From: JAMZMI01 sp039970095
Lineage (GTDB): Bacteria > Bacteroidota > Bacteroidia > Cytophagales > Cyclobacteriaceae
Reading direction: 5' to 3'
Assembly: GCA_039970095.1 (NCBI GenBank)
Contig: JBDVMP010000005.1
Coordinates: forward strand, 62,001-126,000
DNA length: 64,000 nucleotides
Below the pieces are notes generated by a model, which did no database searches, was not told the origin of the DNA, and was given only the letters and a program-made list of their open reading frames with translations. The translations under genes were made by a program, and so were the position numbers. Of the stretch, positions 44,313 to 54,499 are shown one piece after another; the first letter of the stretch is position 1, and every line of letters starts with the position of its first letter.

Positions 44313-45329
44313 TCAATCTTCCCTCTTCTTTACAAAGTAATCATTGATTTTGGTTGTCATTGCAGTCATTACATTGCCTATGCCAGTGTAATCAGGTCCA
44401 TAACCCTTTTTCTTATGTTGGTATTGAAACAAAGCAGGTTTACCATAAGTAACTCTGCTGCCGGCTAAGAACTGTCCCTTGATGTAAAAAAGTCCCTTCA
44501 AGCCTTTGTCTTCCTCCTCCGGTAACACAATGGGGTTTTTAGTAAACATGTATAGATTGACATGGTTCACTCCGTAATCCGTTTTATCCTTATCCATTTT
44601 ACGCGTTACGATTGTCACTGCAGCCACGGCATCCACGCCGAGCGCCTCCGTCAAATAGTATCCCATAGATTCAAAGAACTTTGCATCATTTTTATTGGTG
44701 CTCACAAATTTTTCAGAGGCTGTTGTCATGTTAGGCCATTCGTTGGCCGTCCAGATGACTGGATATCCGGCTGCTGGGATTCTTGTCCTTGCGATGGAAA
44801 GCATGCCTGCGCCAGAAAGGGACTTGGACATTGTTTTTTCCTTTTTCAGTGAACCATGAGCTGGTTGAAACCCATAGAAGAATGATTTTTTCTCTTCCGT
44901 ATCCAAAAATTGATCTGGAGTGAGTAGTTCCATTCCCATTTTATCAAACCCGGCCTTCAAATCGTCAATCGACTCATCATAAAAGCCTTGAATATGGACT
45001 GCCGCCGACGCTGGGTCAGTCGCCCACATATTGGCTGTAATTGTAGTGGTGGTAGCACCCGAACTTTTCTTCTGGTCTGACATCCCTGGGTCTTCCAAAT
45101 AAAAGGTAACCAATGCCACTCTCCTAGGCATTTCCGGAATAATGGAGACGTTTACGCTCCAACCACCACCATTTTTACTTGGTCTTCCCTCCAAGGGAAA
45201 ATCCTGTCTCGCTTTGATTTTAGAGACATCCGCTGTTTGCTCCGCAAAGTCCGTCTGAGACATTGCATTGAGGCTGAATGCAAGTACCAGAACGAGCACG
45301 CCTTTGATTTGAGATAATATTGTTTTCAT
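44313..45329 (-). CDS. Secreted protein of unknown function
   Basis: 338 residues with signal peptide (VLVLVLAFSLNAMSQ). The mature protein is acidic-basic mixed and contains GGGWSVNVSIIPEMPRRVAL, VTFYLEDPGMSDQ, TTTITANMWATDPASAAVHI and MGYYLTEALGVDAVAAVTIV. No family recognised. It faces a divergently placed secreted gene (45512), with 182 bp between. Confidence 0.65.
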   Translation of the reverse strand: MKTILSQIKGVLVLVLAFSLNAMSQTDFAEQTADVSKIKARQDFPLEGRPSKNGGGWSVNVSIIPEMPRRVALVTFYLEDPGMSDQKKSSGATTTTITANMWATDPASAAVHIQGFYDESIDDLKAGFDKMGMELLTPDQFLDTEEKKSFFYGFQPAHGSLKKEKTMSKSLSGAGMLSIARTRIPAAGYPVIWTANEWPNMTTASEKFVSTNKNDAKFFESMGYYLTEALGVDAVAAVTIVTRKMDKDKTDYGVNHVNLYMFTKNPIVLPEEEDKGLKGLFYIKGQFLAGSRVTYGKPALFQYQHKKKGYGPDYTGIGNVMTAMTTKINDYFVKKRED

Positions 45330-45511
45330 GGTATCTAATTTTATACACCAAGTTCGCCTGAATCAAAAGGCTTGTAAATCCGTGTCAAGCGGCATTTTAG
45401 GTGCGTAATGCTCGGTATCCCTACGTAATTAGTGGTATACTAAATACCAATTTGAGGTGAGGAAATGGAAAGTGAAAATCAAAGACCTTAGCCAAAACAA
45501 AAAAAGAGATC

Positions 45512-46546
45512 ATGAAAAGTCTAATTATTCTGGCAATGACCTGTGGCCTCAGTTTCCAGCTCACAGCTCAAACCTGCCAATTTGATATTGCCCAGACAGG
45601 CCAGGCAATGGAATTTGAAATAAAATCCTGGTCAAACCCACATGTTGCTGATCCAAAGTTTCAGAAAATGAAAGCCTCCAAAAAAGCAGGAGTCATTGAA
45701 GATTTTATATCTAAAATAGAATCTGGAAAAATAAAACCAACCGTTTCAACTTTTAAAGTTGACGTGCGTGGCATTGCCGGCGAAGGCGAAGAAAACTACA
45801 TGTATACTGGAGCAGGCGCGTCCTCTTTCCTTGCGGTTTGTACCAATGACTCTCTACGACTGTACAGAAATCTTGGAGAAAAAACCCCAAGCGCCACCAA
45901 ACCATTTTACGCCTATGGCGTGCAGACCTTGCCGTTGAAACCGCAGGTTGGCTACATCATGAAACCGTATGCCGATATAATGGTTTCCGTTCCCGAAAAA
46001 ACCAGTGTCATAGTTCAGGAAAAAGTTCTCCAGGGTTTCAAAAAGAATGTGGACATTGAGCGATTCACAACCAAGTTAATAGACGGGAAAGCCGTAAGTG
46101 GGGATTTTAAAACCGTGTCCTATGACCCTCAGTATTCAATTATTGATCATGAAATGGAAATGACCCTACAGCCATCCATGTTGGTTATCAATTATGCAGA
46201 ATCTGAAGTCGTTGAGAAAACCACATTTGAAATCAACGGCACGCCCTATGACGCCTTTATCATAGAATCTCAAAAATGGATGAAGGGGCAACAAAATGTA
46301 ACATTCGATTATGTGAATACGGAGCTCAGGGACAAGCAGCAAAAAGGCTTTGACAGGTTTCAGGAGAGGATTGACAAGAAGGTTCAAAGAGGACTAACCA
46401 AACAAGGAGCCGCGATGACCGACGATGGCTACCTGATCACCCGGATTCGGGAATGGTATGTTCCCGGATTCGGGATAGTGAAACTCGAAAATATAGATTT
46501 CTATGGGGTCAAAAGCATGGAAATGACATTAGTTAGCATAAAATAA
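45512..46546 (+). CDS. Secreted protein of unknown function
   Basis: 344 residues with signal peptide (MKSLIILAMTCGLSFQLTAQ). Two broadly similar halves of strand-rich sequence, closing with ITRIREWYVPGFGIVKLENI and MEMTLVSIK. The ending resembles DUF3108/TapB-type envelope proteins, but the match is too weak to assign. It ends at a terminator and is convergent with the response regulator gene. Confidence 0.6.
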   Translation: MKSLIILAMTCGLSFQLTAQTCQFDIAQTGQAMEFEIKSWSNPHVADPKFQKMKASKKAGVIEDFISKIESGKIKPTVSTFKVDVRGIAGEGEENYMYTGAGASSFLAVCTNDSLRLYRNLGEKTPSATKPFYAYGVQTLPLKPQVGYIMKPYADIMVSVPEKTSVIVQEKVLQGFKKNVDIERFTTKLIDGKAVSGDFKTVSYDPQYSIIDHEMEMTLQPSMLVINYAESEVVEKTTFEINGTPYDAFIIESQKWMKGQQNVTFDYVNTELRDKQQKGFDRFQERIDKKVQRGLTKQGAAMTDDGYLITRIREWYVPGFGIVKLENIDFYGVKSMEMTLVSIK

Positions 46547-46556
46547 GTCAAAACCA

Positions 46557-46592
46557 GTGAAGCCGGAGCTAACTGAAGCTCTGGCTTTTTCA
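46557..46592. terminator. Hairpin terminator between convergent genes
   Basis: Stem AGCCGGAGCT / AGCTCTGGCT (one G-U) at 46561-46586, followed by TTTTT. Confidence 0.8.
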
Positions 46593-46593
46593 A

Positions 46594-47244
46594 TTAAAGA
46601 GAAATCAGTCCGTACCGCACTCCATACTTGAGCAATCCCACTACTGTGTTCACCTCTGTTTTCTTAAGCATGTTTTTTCGATGGGTTTCCACTGTACGGC
46701 GAGATATAAAGAGCTCATTGGCTATCTCCTCACTGGACTTTTCTTCGGCAATTAGTTTGAGTACCTCTTGCTCCCTCTCAGTGAGAGAAATTTTTATTTC
46801 TTCCTTGCGTTTTTGCTCCATGAGTCTCTCTAGCAAAACATTTGTCACCTCGTTGCAATAAAATGTTCCGCCATCAGACACTTTCCTTATGGCTTTGACC
46901 AATTCATCACGATCAGTGTTTTTCAGCACATAACCCTCAGCTTCGGCCATCATAATCTCCGAAATAGTCGGACGATCATTGTGCATGGTCAGTACCAAAA
47001 TTTTGATGTCAGGAAATTCAGCCTTCACTGCTTGAACCAGCTCAATTCCTCCCATTACAGGCATGCTCAGGTCCGTGATCAATACATCGGGCTGTTCTTT
47101 CTTGATGGCCTCAAGTGCCTGCTTACCATTGACAGCTGTTCCAAGAATTTGCAAAAAATCCTCATCCTCAATCAATGAAATGATCCCTTCAAGAAACAAT
47201 TCGTGATCGTCAACCAGCAGCAGCCTGATCGGATTCTCTGTCAT
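46594..47244 (-). CDS. NarL/LuxR-type response regulator
   Basis: 216 residues. Receiver domain with acidic pocket VDDHE (11-15), phospho-acceptor Asp58 in DVLITDLSMPVMGG, and Lys in VLKNTDRDELV. The C-terminal LuxR HTH is SLTEREQEVLKLIAEEKSSE, then EIANELFISRRTVETHRKNM. Its start lies 35 bases inside the upstream histidine kinase gene, so the two are a cotranslated pair. Target genes unknown. Confidence 0.95.
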   Translation of the reverse strand: MTENPIRLLLVDDHELFLEGIISLIEDEDFLQILGTAVNGKQALEAIKKEQPDVLITDLSMPVMGGIELVQAVKAEFPDIKILVLTMHNDRPTISEIMMAEAEGYVLKNTDRDELVKAIRKVSDGGTFYCNEVTNVLLERLMEQKRKEEIKISLTEREQEVLKLIAEEKSSEEIANELFISRRTVETHRKNMLKKTEVNTVVGLLKYGVRYGLISL

Positions 47245-49114
47245 TTGGTATGTGTATTTTAACAGTTGTACCTTCCTCTAATTTAGAGTAAATATTGATT
47301 TTTCCATTCATCAGGTCTACGCGTGAGTAGATATTACTCCACCCTATCCCCGTAGAATTATCGATTTCGGACAATTCAAAACCCTCACCCTGATCTGAAA
47401 TTATAAATTCAGTGTCTTCTCCTTTATTTACTATCTTAATATCAAGCGTTGTGGACTGGGAGTATTTCAGTGCATTATTGACTAATTCCTGCACAATTCT
47501 GTAAATACTGATCGTTTTGGTCTCGTGAAAATTAAGATTACCATCACTTCTAAAACCCACAGCAATCTGGCCACTCTCATTTATTTTTCTTACTAAGGCA
47601 TCCAGAGCGGGCTTTAAACCAACAGAAATTAGAGCATTTGGCATGAGGTTATGAGAAATATTTCTCACTTCATCAATGGATTGGTCAATCATAGAAAGTG
47701 AGTTTTTAACTTTTTTATCCTTGTTATCCCCCAAGGCGGACACATTGATTCTGGCCGTGGAAAGCAATTGCCCCAACCCGTCATGAAGCTCCTGTGCGAT
47801 TCGCTTTCGTTCTTTCTCTTCTGCATCTATGACAGCTTTAAACCTGCCTTTCTGAAGCTGTTCTTTTTCCTCCGCCAAACTCGCACGTAACTTATAACCT
47901 TTCCTGCTGCCATACAGCATCACACCAATGGTCGACAATATTGCCAAAACCGATAACCCAATGATCTGATTTCGTTTTTGCACTATTTCCAACGCATTCA
48001 ACTCAGTCGCTACTTGCAGGTTTTTGATCTCTTGCTCCTTTTGTTCGGTCTCATACTGCACTTTGAGGTTGGAAATGTTAGCCAAATTTCTTTCGTTCAA
48101 AACCGAATCCTCATACGCATCTTTAAGAGCAAAATACTTTAACGCCATTTTATAATCTCCTCGCGCCTTCTCTAGATCATGCAAGTACTGATAGTTGTAA
48201 ATTATTAAGTCCTTATTTCCGTGCTGTTGCAGTTTTTCCAAACCTGCCTTTAAATATTTCTCCGCATTTTGATAATCTTTTAGATAGATGTATGCTTCTC
48301 CAGCATTTTGATACGAAACGCCTTGCATAATCGGGTCTCTTGAGATTTCGGCCTCATCATAGGCTTGCAAGTACTTTTTGATGGCTTGCTTAAAATCTCC
48401 TTTGTAGAAATAAACAGCCCCAGTGTTACTGATAAGTCCGGCTAGTCCGTCTCGATTACCTGACTCCTTTTTTATGCTTTCCACCTCCAAAAAATCTGCA
48501 AGTCCACCATCTAGATCCCCGGTAGCAACTTTGTTGTTTCCTCTCTCCAACATACCGGCAGTAATAACCACAGCATCCGAATTTTCTATACCGATCCTGA
48601 TACATTGATCCAAGTGGGCAAAAGCTTCGTCATGTTTTTTAAGAGCATAATGGATTTGAGCCAGAGATAGATTAGACATGGCACTCGTGTAATATTCACC
48701 AATTTGATCCGAAATTCTTACGGCTTTAAGTATAAAATCTATCGCAAGATCATAATTACCCAGATCTTTGTGAATCACCCCTATATGCTGGTATGAGACA
48801 GATACTAAATTGGAATCGCCAACAAATTTTCCAATTTTCAGTGCTTCACTTTGGTGATGAAGAGCACTATCATAATTTCCCATCTCCTCGAGCGCCACAC
48901 CAACGATAGCGTGATACTTACCCAGTGTCAGTTTGTCTGATGTGCGCTCGCCATAGTCCTTTATTTTATTTGCATAAAAGAACATTGAGTCAAAAGAAAC
49001 ATACTCATTGGCCTTGGATTTGTCTATATAGTAAGTAACACTATCAATGGGATCTTGGGGCTTGGCCGCATGGCAAATAGATACACCAATAATAAGTAAT
49101 AGTAGATTTTTCAT
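47210..49114 (-). CDS. TPR-containing sensor histidine kinase (HisKA_3 type)
   Basis: 634 residues. Signal peptide (1-17), a periplasmic TPR domain (about 60-335, for example YQHIGVIHKDLGNYDLAIDF and NTGAVYFYKGDFKQAIKKYL), a coiled stretch, one membrane helix (about 385-402), then the HisKA_3 dimerisation helix with ERKRIAQELHDGLGQLLS (His444) and an HATPase domain (VQELVNNALKYSQ, DQGEGFEL, GIGWSNIYSRVDLM). Partner of the overlapping response regulator. The signal is unknown. Confidence 0.94.
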   Translation of the reverse strand: MKNLLLLIIGVSICHAAKPQDPIDSVTYYIDKSKANEYVSFDSMFFYANKIKDYGERTSDKLTLGKYHAIVGVALEEMGNYDSALHHQSEALKIGKFVGDSNLVSVSYQHIGVIHKDLGNYDLAIDFILKAVRISDQIGEYYTSAMSNLSLAQIHYALKKHDEAFAHLDQCIRIGIENSDAVVITAGMLERGNNKVATGDLDGGLADFLEVESIKKESGNRDGLAGLISNTGAVYFYKGDFKQAIKKYLQAYDEAEISRDPIMQGVSYQNAGEAYIYLKDYQNAEKYLKAGLEKLQQHGNKDLIIYNYQYLHDLEKARGDYKMALKYFALKDAYEDSVLNERNLANISNLKVQYETEQKEQEIKNLQVATELNALEIVQKRNQIIGLSVLAILSTIGVMLYGSRKGYKLRASLAEEKEQLQKGRFKAVIDAEEKERKRIAQELHDGLGQLLSTARINVSALGDNKDKKVKNSLSMIDQSIDEVRNISHNLMPNALISVGLKPALDALVRKINESGQIAVGFRSDGNLNFHETKTISIYRIVQELVNNALKYSQSTTLDIKIVNKGEDTEFIISDQGEGFELSEIDNSTGIGWSNIYSRVDLMNGKINIYSKLEEGTTVKIHIPNDRESDQAAAG

Positions 49115-49875
49115 AGGCGCTATTTAGGAATAAGTCCGTTTGAGGCAGAGAACCACTTCAATTTAAAGTTCATCCATGATACTGACACTTTAGCCCGTGG
49201 GAGTCACGAGCAAATGGAGTATCTCTTGATGATGTCATTTTACTATCATGGCTATAGACTGATCTTCTCTTGTTAGACATCCAATATGGTATCTCATAGA
49301 TTATTGAAATGTCTATGCTCGGTTTCAAGTTTTTTAAATAAAAATTATCTCATCTTAATCCCACGTAAAGCACTCCCCTCACAATCAATTTACAGAAAAA
49401 TGAAATAGATAATATTTCATCATTCTGGTTGGCTTAATTAAGTTTTCACCCGACTACCCTTTAGTAGTGAATATTGCGCCAATACTCCGCCTTGATAATG
49501 AACCAACAATTAGAAGATAATACATGCCTCACTGACTAGCGCCCCTACAATCTTCTATCCATAAAAACATTCTCCATATAAAACTTATGTATCACTCCCA
49601 ACTCACACCACAATTATCCGGTTCACTATAGGATTATTCCGGTTAAGTGAAATTGAAACCTAGTCGGTTTGCACCAGAGGTAACGCCTTTGTGAGTTTAA
49701 AAAATAAGGATGCATTACATGCAGTAATAAATAATGTTTACTTGAATGTGATTTTATTAAATAGTTCTGTTATGCACAGGTTATTCGAAATTCCACTTTT
49801 ACTAACAGCACAATCACGTAATGAGATTTCTGAAATGAAATTAAGATTTGTTTTTTTTCAACCATCTAAATCTAT
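49115..49875. other. AT-rich intergenic region
   Basis: 760 bp without a convincing gene. A 62-codon reading frame at 49691-49879 ends in an ATGA overlap with the Roadblock gene, but its composition is that of random AT-rich sequence. The region should hold the promoters of the kinase (minus) and Roadblock (plus) genes. I see no clear operator. Confidence 0.4.
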
Positions 49876-50247
49876 ATGATGTCTGACGCAATTGAAAAAG
49901 TCTTCGAAAAGGCTAAATCTGAAATCGGAGGACTAAAAGCTATTACTGCTGTAGAAGTAGAATCAGGTCTTTCTCATGGTTCTCTCATCATTGATACAAA
50001 ATTTGATCTTGATGCTACTATCGCATACAACGCCGAAGTAATGAAAGCTAAAAACGCTATGGGAATGCAAAAGGAGAAGACTGATATCATGATTATCGAG
50101 CTAAGCTCACAAATTCACATTATTCAACCTACTACAAACGAAAAGTTTATCATTTATGTGGCTGCTGACAAGTCCGGGTCTAATCTAGGGCTAATAAGAA
50201 AGGTTATGTTAAGTGTCTCCAAAGAAGTTGAAAGTGCTCTTGATTAA
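49876..50247 (+). CDS. Roadblock/LC7-domain protein
   Basis: About 122 residues with ATG at 49876 or 49879. It reads as one Roadblock/LC7 domain: helix VFEKAKSEIGGLKAITAVEV, strands SGLSHGSLIIDTKFDL, AMGMQKEKTDIMIIELSSQI, and a closing SGSNLGLIRKVMLSVSKEV. Such proteins regulate small GTPases (MglB-type) or serve as dimer platforms. Its stop overlaps the ATG of the next gene by one base (TAATG), so the two were translated together. The partner is now a broken phosphatase gene. Confidence 0.75.
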   Translation: MMSDAIEKVFEKAKSEIGGLKAITAVEVESGLSHGSLIIDTKFDLDATIAYNAEVMKAKNAMGMQKEKTDIMIIELSSQIHIIQPTTNEKFIIYVAADKSGSNLGLIRKVMLSVSKEVESALD

Positions 50248-51611
50248 TGTCGAAACACAGATTTACAGATCTAATATCAGGCTGGAAAGCTCAATATCTG
50301 CTCGGTGGCAGTATTGAGCTTTTAGAAATTCATGAGCTCAAAGAACACCCCTATTTAAGGGATTTGCCGTTTTTTAGTTCCATTACAGAAGTTCATGTAG
50401 AACAAGGTGAAATCAATTTTTTGGTTGCGAGAATCAGCGAGAAGATGTTCATTTCCGTCTCAAGGCACAAGCAAAAATGCAATTTGGGTATTTGCGAAAT
50501 GTATTAAAACGGATAGCAAAAGAAATAAGGAATACGGCAATCCAGTCCGTTTAAGAGTTTAATAATGATCCCACTTCCAATACGTCAGTAGTAAGTCTAT
50601 TAGGTTCATTTGATAGCAATCATCACTCTGTTCAATTTGAAGTTAATAAATCTCTTGAAGGGCATGATGCAATAATTTCGGCATACTGTGAGAAAATGGT
50701 CGCACAGTACATTGACAATATGACTGTTGAGTTTGATAATGAAACGTTCCTTTTCTTTCTAAAAAAAGATGGCAAATTCGATTTATTGAAGGCAAGGCTA
50801 ATGACTGTTTGTCCCTTATCAACAAAGTAAAGCCTGGGCTTGAAGGGCAGCTCATTGACAAAACTCCGAACACTACAACTGCTGAATCAAAAGAAAACAT
50901 CCCTAACCTCAAGGATTATGCCCAGGTGCAGCACTCAATGTACCAGTCACTGTCGCATTTCAAAAAGGCGTATTCCGGTGTAAGACTCTACTTTCAGCCA
51001 TACGAAGACCCAGGTGGGGATTTTTACTGGACAAGAGATTATCAATATAAGAACCTGGTGGTACTTGGAGATTGCACCGTCCATGGAACCCTTGGTGCGA
51101 TGAATGCAATGTCAGTAATGACTCTGCTAAGGCAATTTTTCAGACTTCCTCCAACTTGTCTTGAAACTGCTGTTGTGGAATTTTATGAACAAATGAAAGG
51201 GCTAATGGAAGAAGAAATTCTGGAGGTTTTTGATGTAGAAATTGCCATCCTGCTCATTGACAAGCGAACGTCTGAATTGACTTATGCAGGATCTGGAGTC
51301 GTTATGATGTATAAAAGCAAGAAGGAAGTGTAACCCAGTTTAGATCTCGTAAAAGGCACATAACAATGGGAAAGGCAAAAGAGGATAAAATTCCGCTATC
51401 TAAAGGTGATCAGTTATTCATCTTTTCTGACGGGATTTTGGATCAATTTGACAGGCATAACAAGAAGCGAATGGGGTCATCGAATCTTCAAAAAATTATC
51501 GAAAAGTGTGATCACGATACACCTTTGATTTCTTTCAAAAACTACTTCAATGAGTTTCGAGGAGATACGAAACAACTAGATGACCAATCTCTGCTAATAC
51601 TCACGCTTTAG
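50247..51611 (+). pseudogene. SpoIIE/PP2C-type phosphatase, broken by frameshifts and a stop
   Basis: Coding fragments in three frames read as one protein of about 450 residues. Fragment 1 (50247-50507) starts MSKHRFTDLISGWKAQYLLG. Continuation in another frame gives GYLRNVLKRIAKEIRNTAIQ, then a TAA near 50550, then NTSVVSLLGSFDSNHHSVQF to FLKKDGKFDLLKARL. Another shift near 50800 gives the phosphatase core (50809-51333): GGDFYW and VLGDCTVHGTLGAM. A single-base loss near 51320 gives the last part (51366-51611): LSKGDQLFIFSDGILDQ and LDDQSLLILTL. At least three frameshifts and one stop argue for a decayed gene and not a single sequencing error. Confidence 0.8.
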
Positions 51612-52876
51612 TATCCGTATTTTTCTTTCCACCTATTTCGGAGAAATTTTCTCAATTCCTCCTCGCGTGGGTTCTTGCCGGGATCGTAAAACCGCGTTTC
51701 TTTGAGTTCATTAGGCAAAAATTCAACATTTACAAAATTCCCATCATAGGCATGGGCATATTTATACCCCTCACCATATCCTTGCTCCTTCATGAGCTTT
51801 GTAGGTGCGTTTCTGATGGGCATAGGTACCGGCAAATCCCCTGATTGTGCCACAGCTTTTTGAGCTTGATTGATCGCTTCGTAACTGGCGTTGCTCTTTG
51901 GCGAACAAGCCAGGTATGTAACACACTGTGCCAGAATTATTCTGGATTCGGGATATCCAATCACATTGACCGATTGAAAGGTAGTATTAGCTAAAACAAG
52001 AGCCGTTGGGTTGGCATTTCCAATATCCTCAGACGCCAAAATCAGCAGCCTACGAGCAATAAATTTCACATCCTCTCCGCCTTCTATCATGCGAGCCAAA
52101 TAATAAACCGCAGCATTAGGGTCGCTACCTCTTATTGATTTGATGAAAGCCGAAATGATATCGTAGTGCATTTCACCTTTCTTATCGTAAAGTACGGTTT
52201 TGCGTTGAGCTACCGCCATCACCTTTTCATCCGTCAAAACAACCTTCTCGCTATTTTCCGATTTGACCACAAGCTCAAACAGATTGAGCAGTTTGCGGGC
52301 ATCTCCACCTGAAAGATTAAATAGAGCTTCTGTTTCTTTCAGATCCACCGAAAGTTTTTTCATCTCCTCATCTTCAGAAAGCGCCTTGTCTATGATTTGT
52401 TTCAATTGGGATTTATCCAGATGATTGAGGGTATATACCTGACATCTGGAGATCAGTGCGGCATTGACCTCAAAACTTGGATTTTCAGTAGTCGCTCCTA
52501 TCAATGAAATAGTACCCTTCTCCACAGCTCCTAAAAGCGCATCCTGCTGAGACTTATTAAATCTATGAATCTCGTCAATGAAGAGAATAGCCTTGCTGCC
52601 AGCCCGAATATTATTGATCACCTCTCGCACCTCCTTTACTCCGGCGCTGATAGCACTCAATGTATGAAAGGGCATTTTCACCTGATTGGCTATGATATTG
52701 GCAATTGTAGTCTTGCCTGTGCCTGGAGGCCCCCAGAGGATCATAGAAGGCACTCTCCCTGCCTGAATCGACCGTCTCAGCACACCCTTATCTCCCACGA
52801 GGTGTTCCTGACCTATCAAATCATCAAGACTGAAAGGCCGCATTCGCTCGGCTAAAGGGGAATTATCCTGAAACAT
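51608..52876 (-). CDS. rarA: Replication-associated recombination protein A (MgsA/RarA)
   Basis: 422 residues. AAA+ ATPase acting at stalled replication forks. Walker A GPPGTGKTTIANI (49-61), Walker B AILFIDEIHRFNKSQQD, sensor region ATTENPSFEVN, and the C-terminal family blocks GGEDVKFIARRLLILASEDI and HAYDGNFVNVEFLPNEL. Its 3' end touches the end of the broken phosphatase gene by four bases. Confidence 0.96.
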   Translation of the reverse strand: MFQDNSPLAERMRPFSLDDLIGQEHLVGDKGVLRRSIQAGRVPSMILWGPPGTGKTTIANIIANQVKMPFHTLSAISAGVKEVREVINNIRAGSKAILFIDEIHRFNKSQQDALLGAVEKGTISLIGATTENPSFEVNAALISRCQVYTLNHLDKSQLKQIIDKALSEDEEMKKLSVDLKETEALFNLSGGDARKLLNLFELVVKSENSEKVVLTDEKVMAVAQRKTVLYDKKGEMHYDIISAFIKSIRGSDPNAAVYYLARMIEGGEDVKFIARRLLILASEDIGNANPTALVLANTTFQSVNVIGYPESRIILAQCVTYLACSPKSNASYEAINQAQKAVAQSGDLPVPMPIRNAPTKLMKEQGYGEGYKYAHAYDGNFVNVEFLPNELKETRFYDPGKNPREEELRKFLRNRWKEKYGY

Positions 52877-52942
52877 GATACTAATTTAGAAAGGTATGAA
52901 ATCAAATACCCCTCAAAAATGAAAGAAGGATATAGTCGCTTA

Positions 52943-54391
52943 CTAAAACTCGCAGTTGCCCGGTGTACGTGGGAAAGCAATTACATCGCGGATGTTTCCC
53001 ATGCCAGTCACAAACTGGATCATACGTTCAAACCCCAACCCGTATCCACTATGCGGAACAGCCCCGAATCTACGAGTGTCCAGGTACCACCACATCTCTT
53101 CTGCAGGGATATCCATTTCATCCATCCTGCGAGTCAGGTTGTCCAGCCTTTCTTCTCTTTGAGAGCCACCAATAATCTCCCCTATGCCAGGAAATAGAAT
53201 ATCCATAGCCGCTACGGTCTTCCCATCATCATTCTGACGCATATAAAATGCCTTGATATCTTTAGGGTAGTTATAAAGGATAACAGGCTTTTTAAAATGT
53301 TTTTCAACCAGAAAACGCTCATGCTCTGACTGTAGATCTGCACCCCACTCATTTATTAGATACTGGAATTTCTTCTTCTGATTGGGTTTGGATCGTTTCA
53401 AAATCTCTATGGCATCCGTATAACTCAACCTTTCAAAATCATTCTCCAAAACAAATTTGAGTCTTTCAATAAGCGATAATTCATTTCGCTCGTTCTGAGG
53501 TTTCAATTTTTCTTCATCTGAAGCTCTCTTATCTAAAAACTCAAGATCCGTCATACAGTGATCCAAAGCATATTTCACCAGATACTTGAGCATCTCCTCT
53601 GCAAGATCCATGTTGTCCTCAATGTCATAAAAAGCCATTTCAGGCTCTATCATCCAAAATTCAGCAAGGTGACGTGTGGTATTCGAATTCTCCGCTCTAA
53701 AAGTGGGTCCGAACGTGTAAATCTCGGAGAGCGCCATGGCAGCAAGTTCGCCTTCCAACTGGCCTGATACTGTCAGGTTGGCCTCCTTTTCAAAAAAGTC
53801 CTTCTTAAAATCAACCTGACCGGCTTCATCGACTGGAATTTTGTCCAATTCAAAATTGGTCACTCGAAAAGTCTCACCTGCACCCTCAGCATCAGATGAA
53901 GTTATGATCGGCGTATTGATGTAGCAAAAGCCCTTGTCATTAAAAAATTTATGAACAGCATAAGCCATGCTATGTCGAACACGCATTACTGCACTGAAGG
54001 TGTTGGTTCTCGGACGCAAATGAGCAATCTCTCTTAAAAATTCGAGACTGTGCCTTTTGGGTTGAAGCGGGTACTTATCAGGATCAGCCTCACCAAAAAC
54101 AGTGATTTCCTCGGCTATCAGCTCACAGTTCTGCCCTTGGCCTTGCGAGGCAACAATCTCACCTGTTGCAGAAATACTCGCTCCCGTCGATATTTTCTTT
54201 AGCAGATCTTCATCAAACTTATCAGAATCAGCCACCACCTGAAGATTGTGGATCGTCGATCCATCATTCAGCGCAATGAAAGCCACATTTTTACTTGCTC
54301 TTTTGGTTCGTACCCAACCCATAACGGTGAGCTGTTTCCCAATTGGTTCTGTAGCCAAAACCTCTTTAATTTTTGTGCGTTTATCTTTCAC
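52943..54391 (-). CDS. asnS: Asparagine--tRNA ligase
   Basis: About 482 residues. Class II synthetase with N-terminal OB fold (TVMGWVRTKRASKNVAFIAL), motif 2 region (FGPTFRAENSNTTRHLAEFW) and motif 3 (GLGFERMIQFVTGMGNIRDV). The frame has no ATG near the start: GTG at 54391 (MKDKRTKIKE) matches the usual beginning of the Bacteroidota enzyme, and a TTG at 54427 is possible. No terminator is evident. It is divergent from rpoN. Confidence 0.95.
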   Translation of the reverse strand: MKDKRTKIKEVLATEPIGKQLTVMGWVRTKRASKNVAFIALNDGSTIHNLQVVADSDKFDEDLLKKISTGASISATGEIVASQGQGQNCELIAEEITVFGEADPDKYPLQPKRHSLEFLREIAHLRPRTNTFSAVMRVRHSMAYAVHKFFNDKGFCYINTPIITSSDAEGAGETFRVTNFELDKIPVDEAGQVDFKKDFFEKEANLTVSGQLEGELAAMALSEIYTFGPTFRAENSNTTRHLAEFWMIEPEMAFYDIEDNMDLAEEMLKYLVKYALDHCMTDLEFLDKRASDEEKLKPQNERNELSLIERLKFVLENDFERLSYTDAIEILKRSKPNQKKKFQYLINEWGADLQSEHERFLVEKHFKKPVILYNYPKDIKAFYMRQNDDGKTVAAMDILFPGIGEIIGGSQREERLDNLTRRMDEMDIPAEEMWWYLDTRRFGAVPHSGYGLGFERMIQFVTGMGNIRDVIAFPRTPGNCEF

Positions 54392-54499
54392 TTCAGGTAA
54401 TTCTTGAGTATAAAAAAGGTAGCGCAAAACAACGATATTTTAAGGTTTTAATCAAAGAATAGCATAATTATGATAATTTTGATTTAACCACAATTGTGT

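Noticed and set aside
49691..49879. 62-codon frame overlapping the Roadblock start by ATGA
   Set aside because: GTG start, no recognisable features and composition typical of random AT-rich sequence. The overlap alone is not enough.
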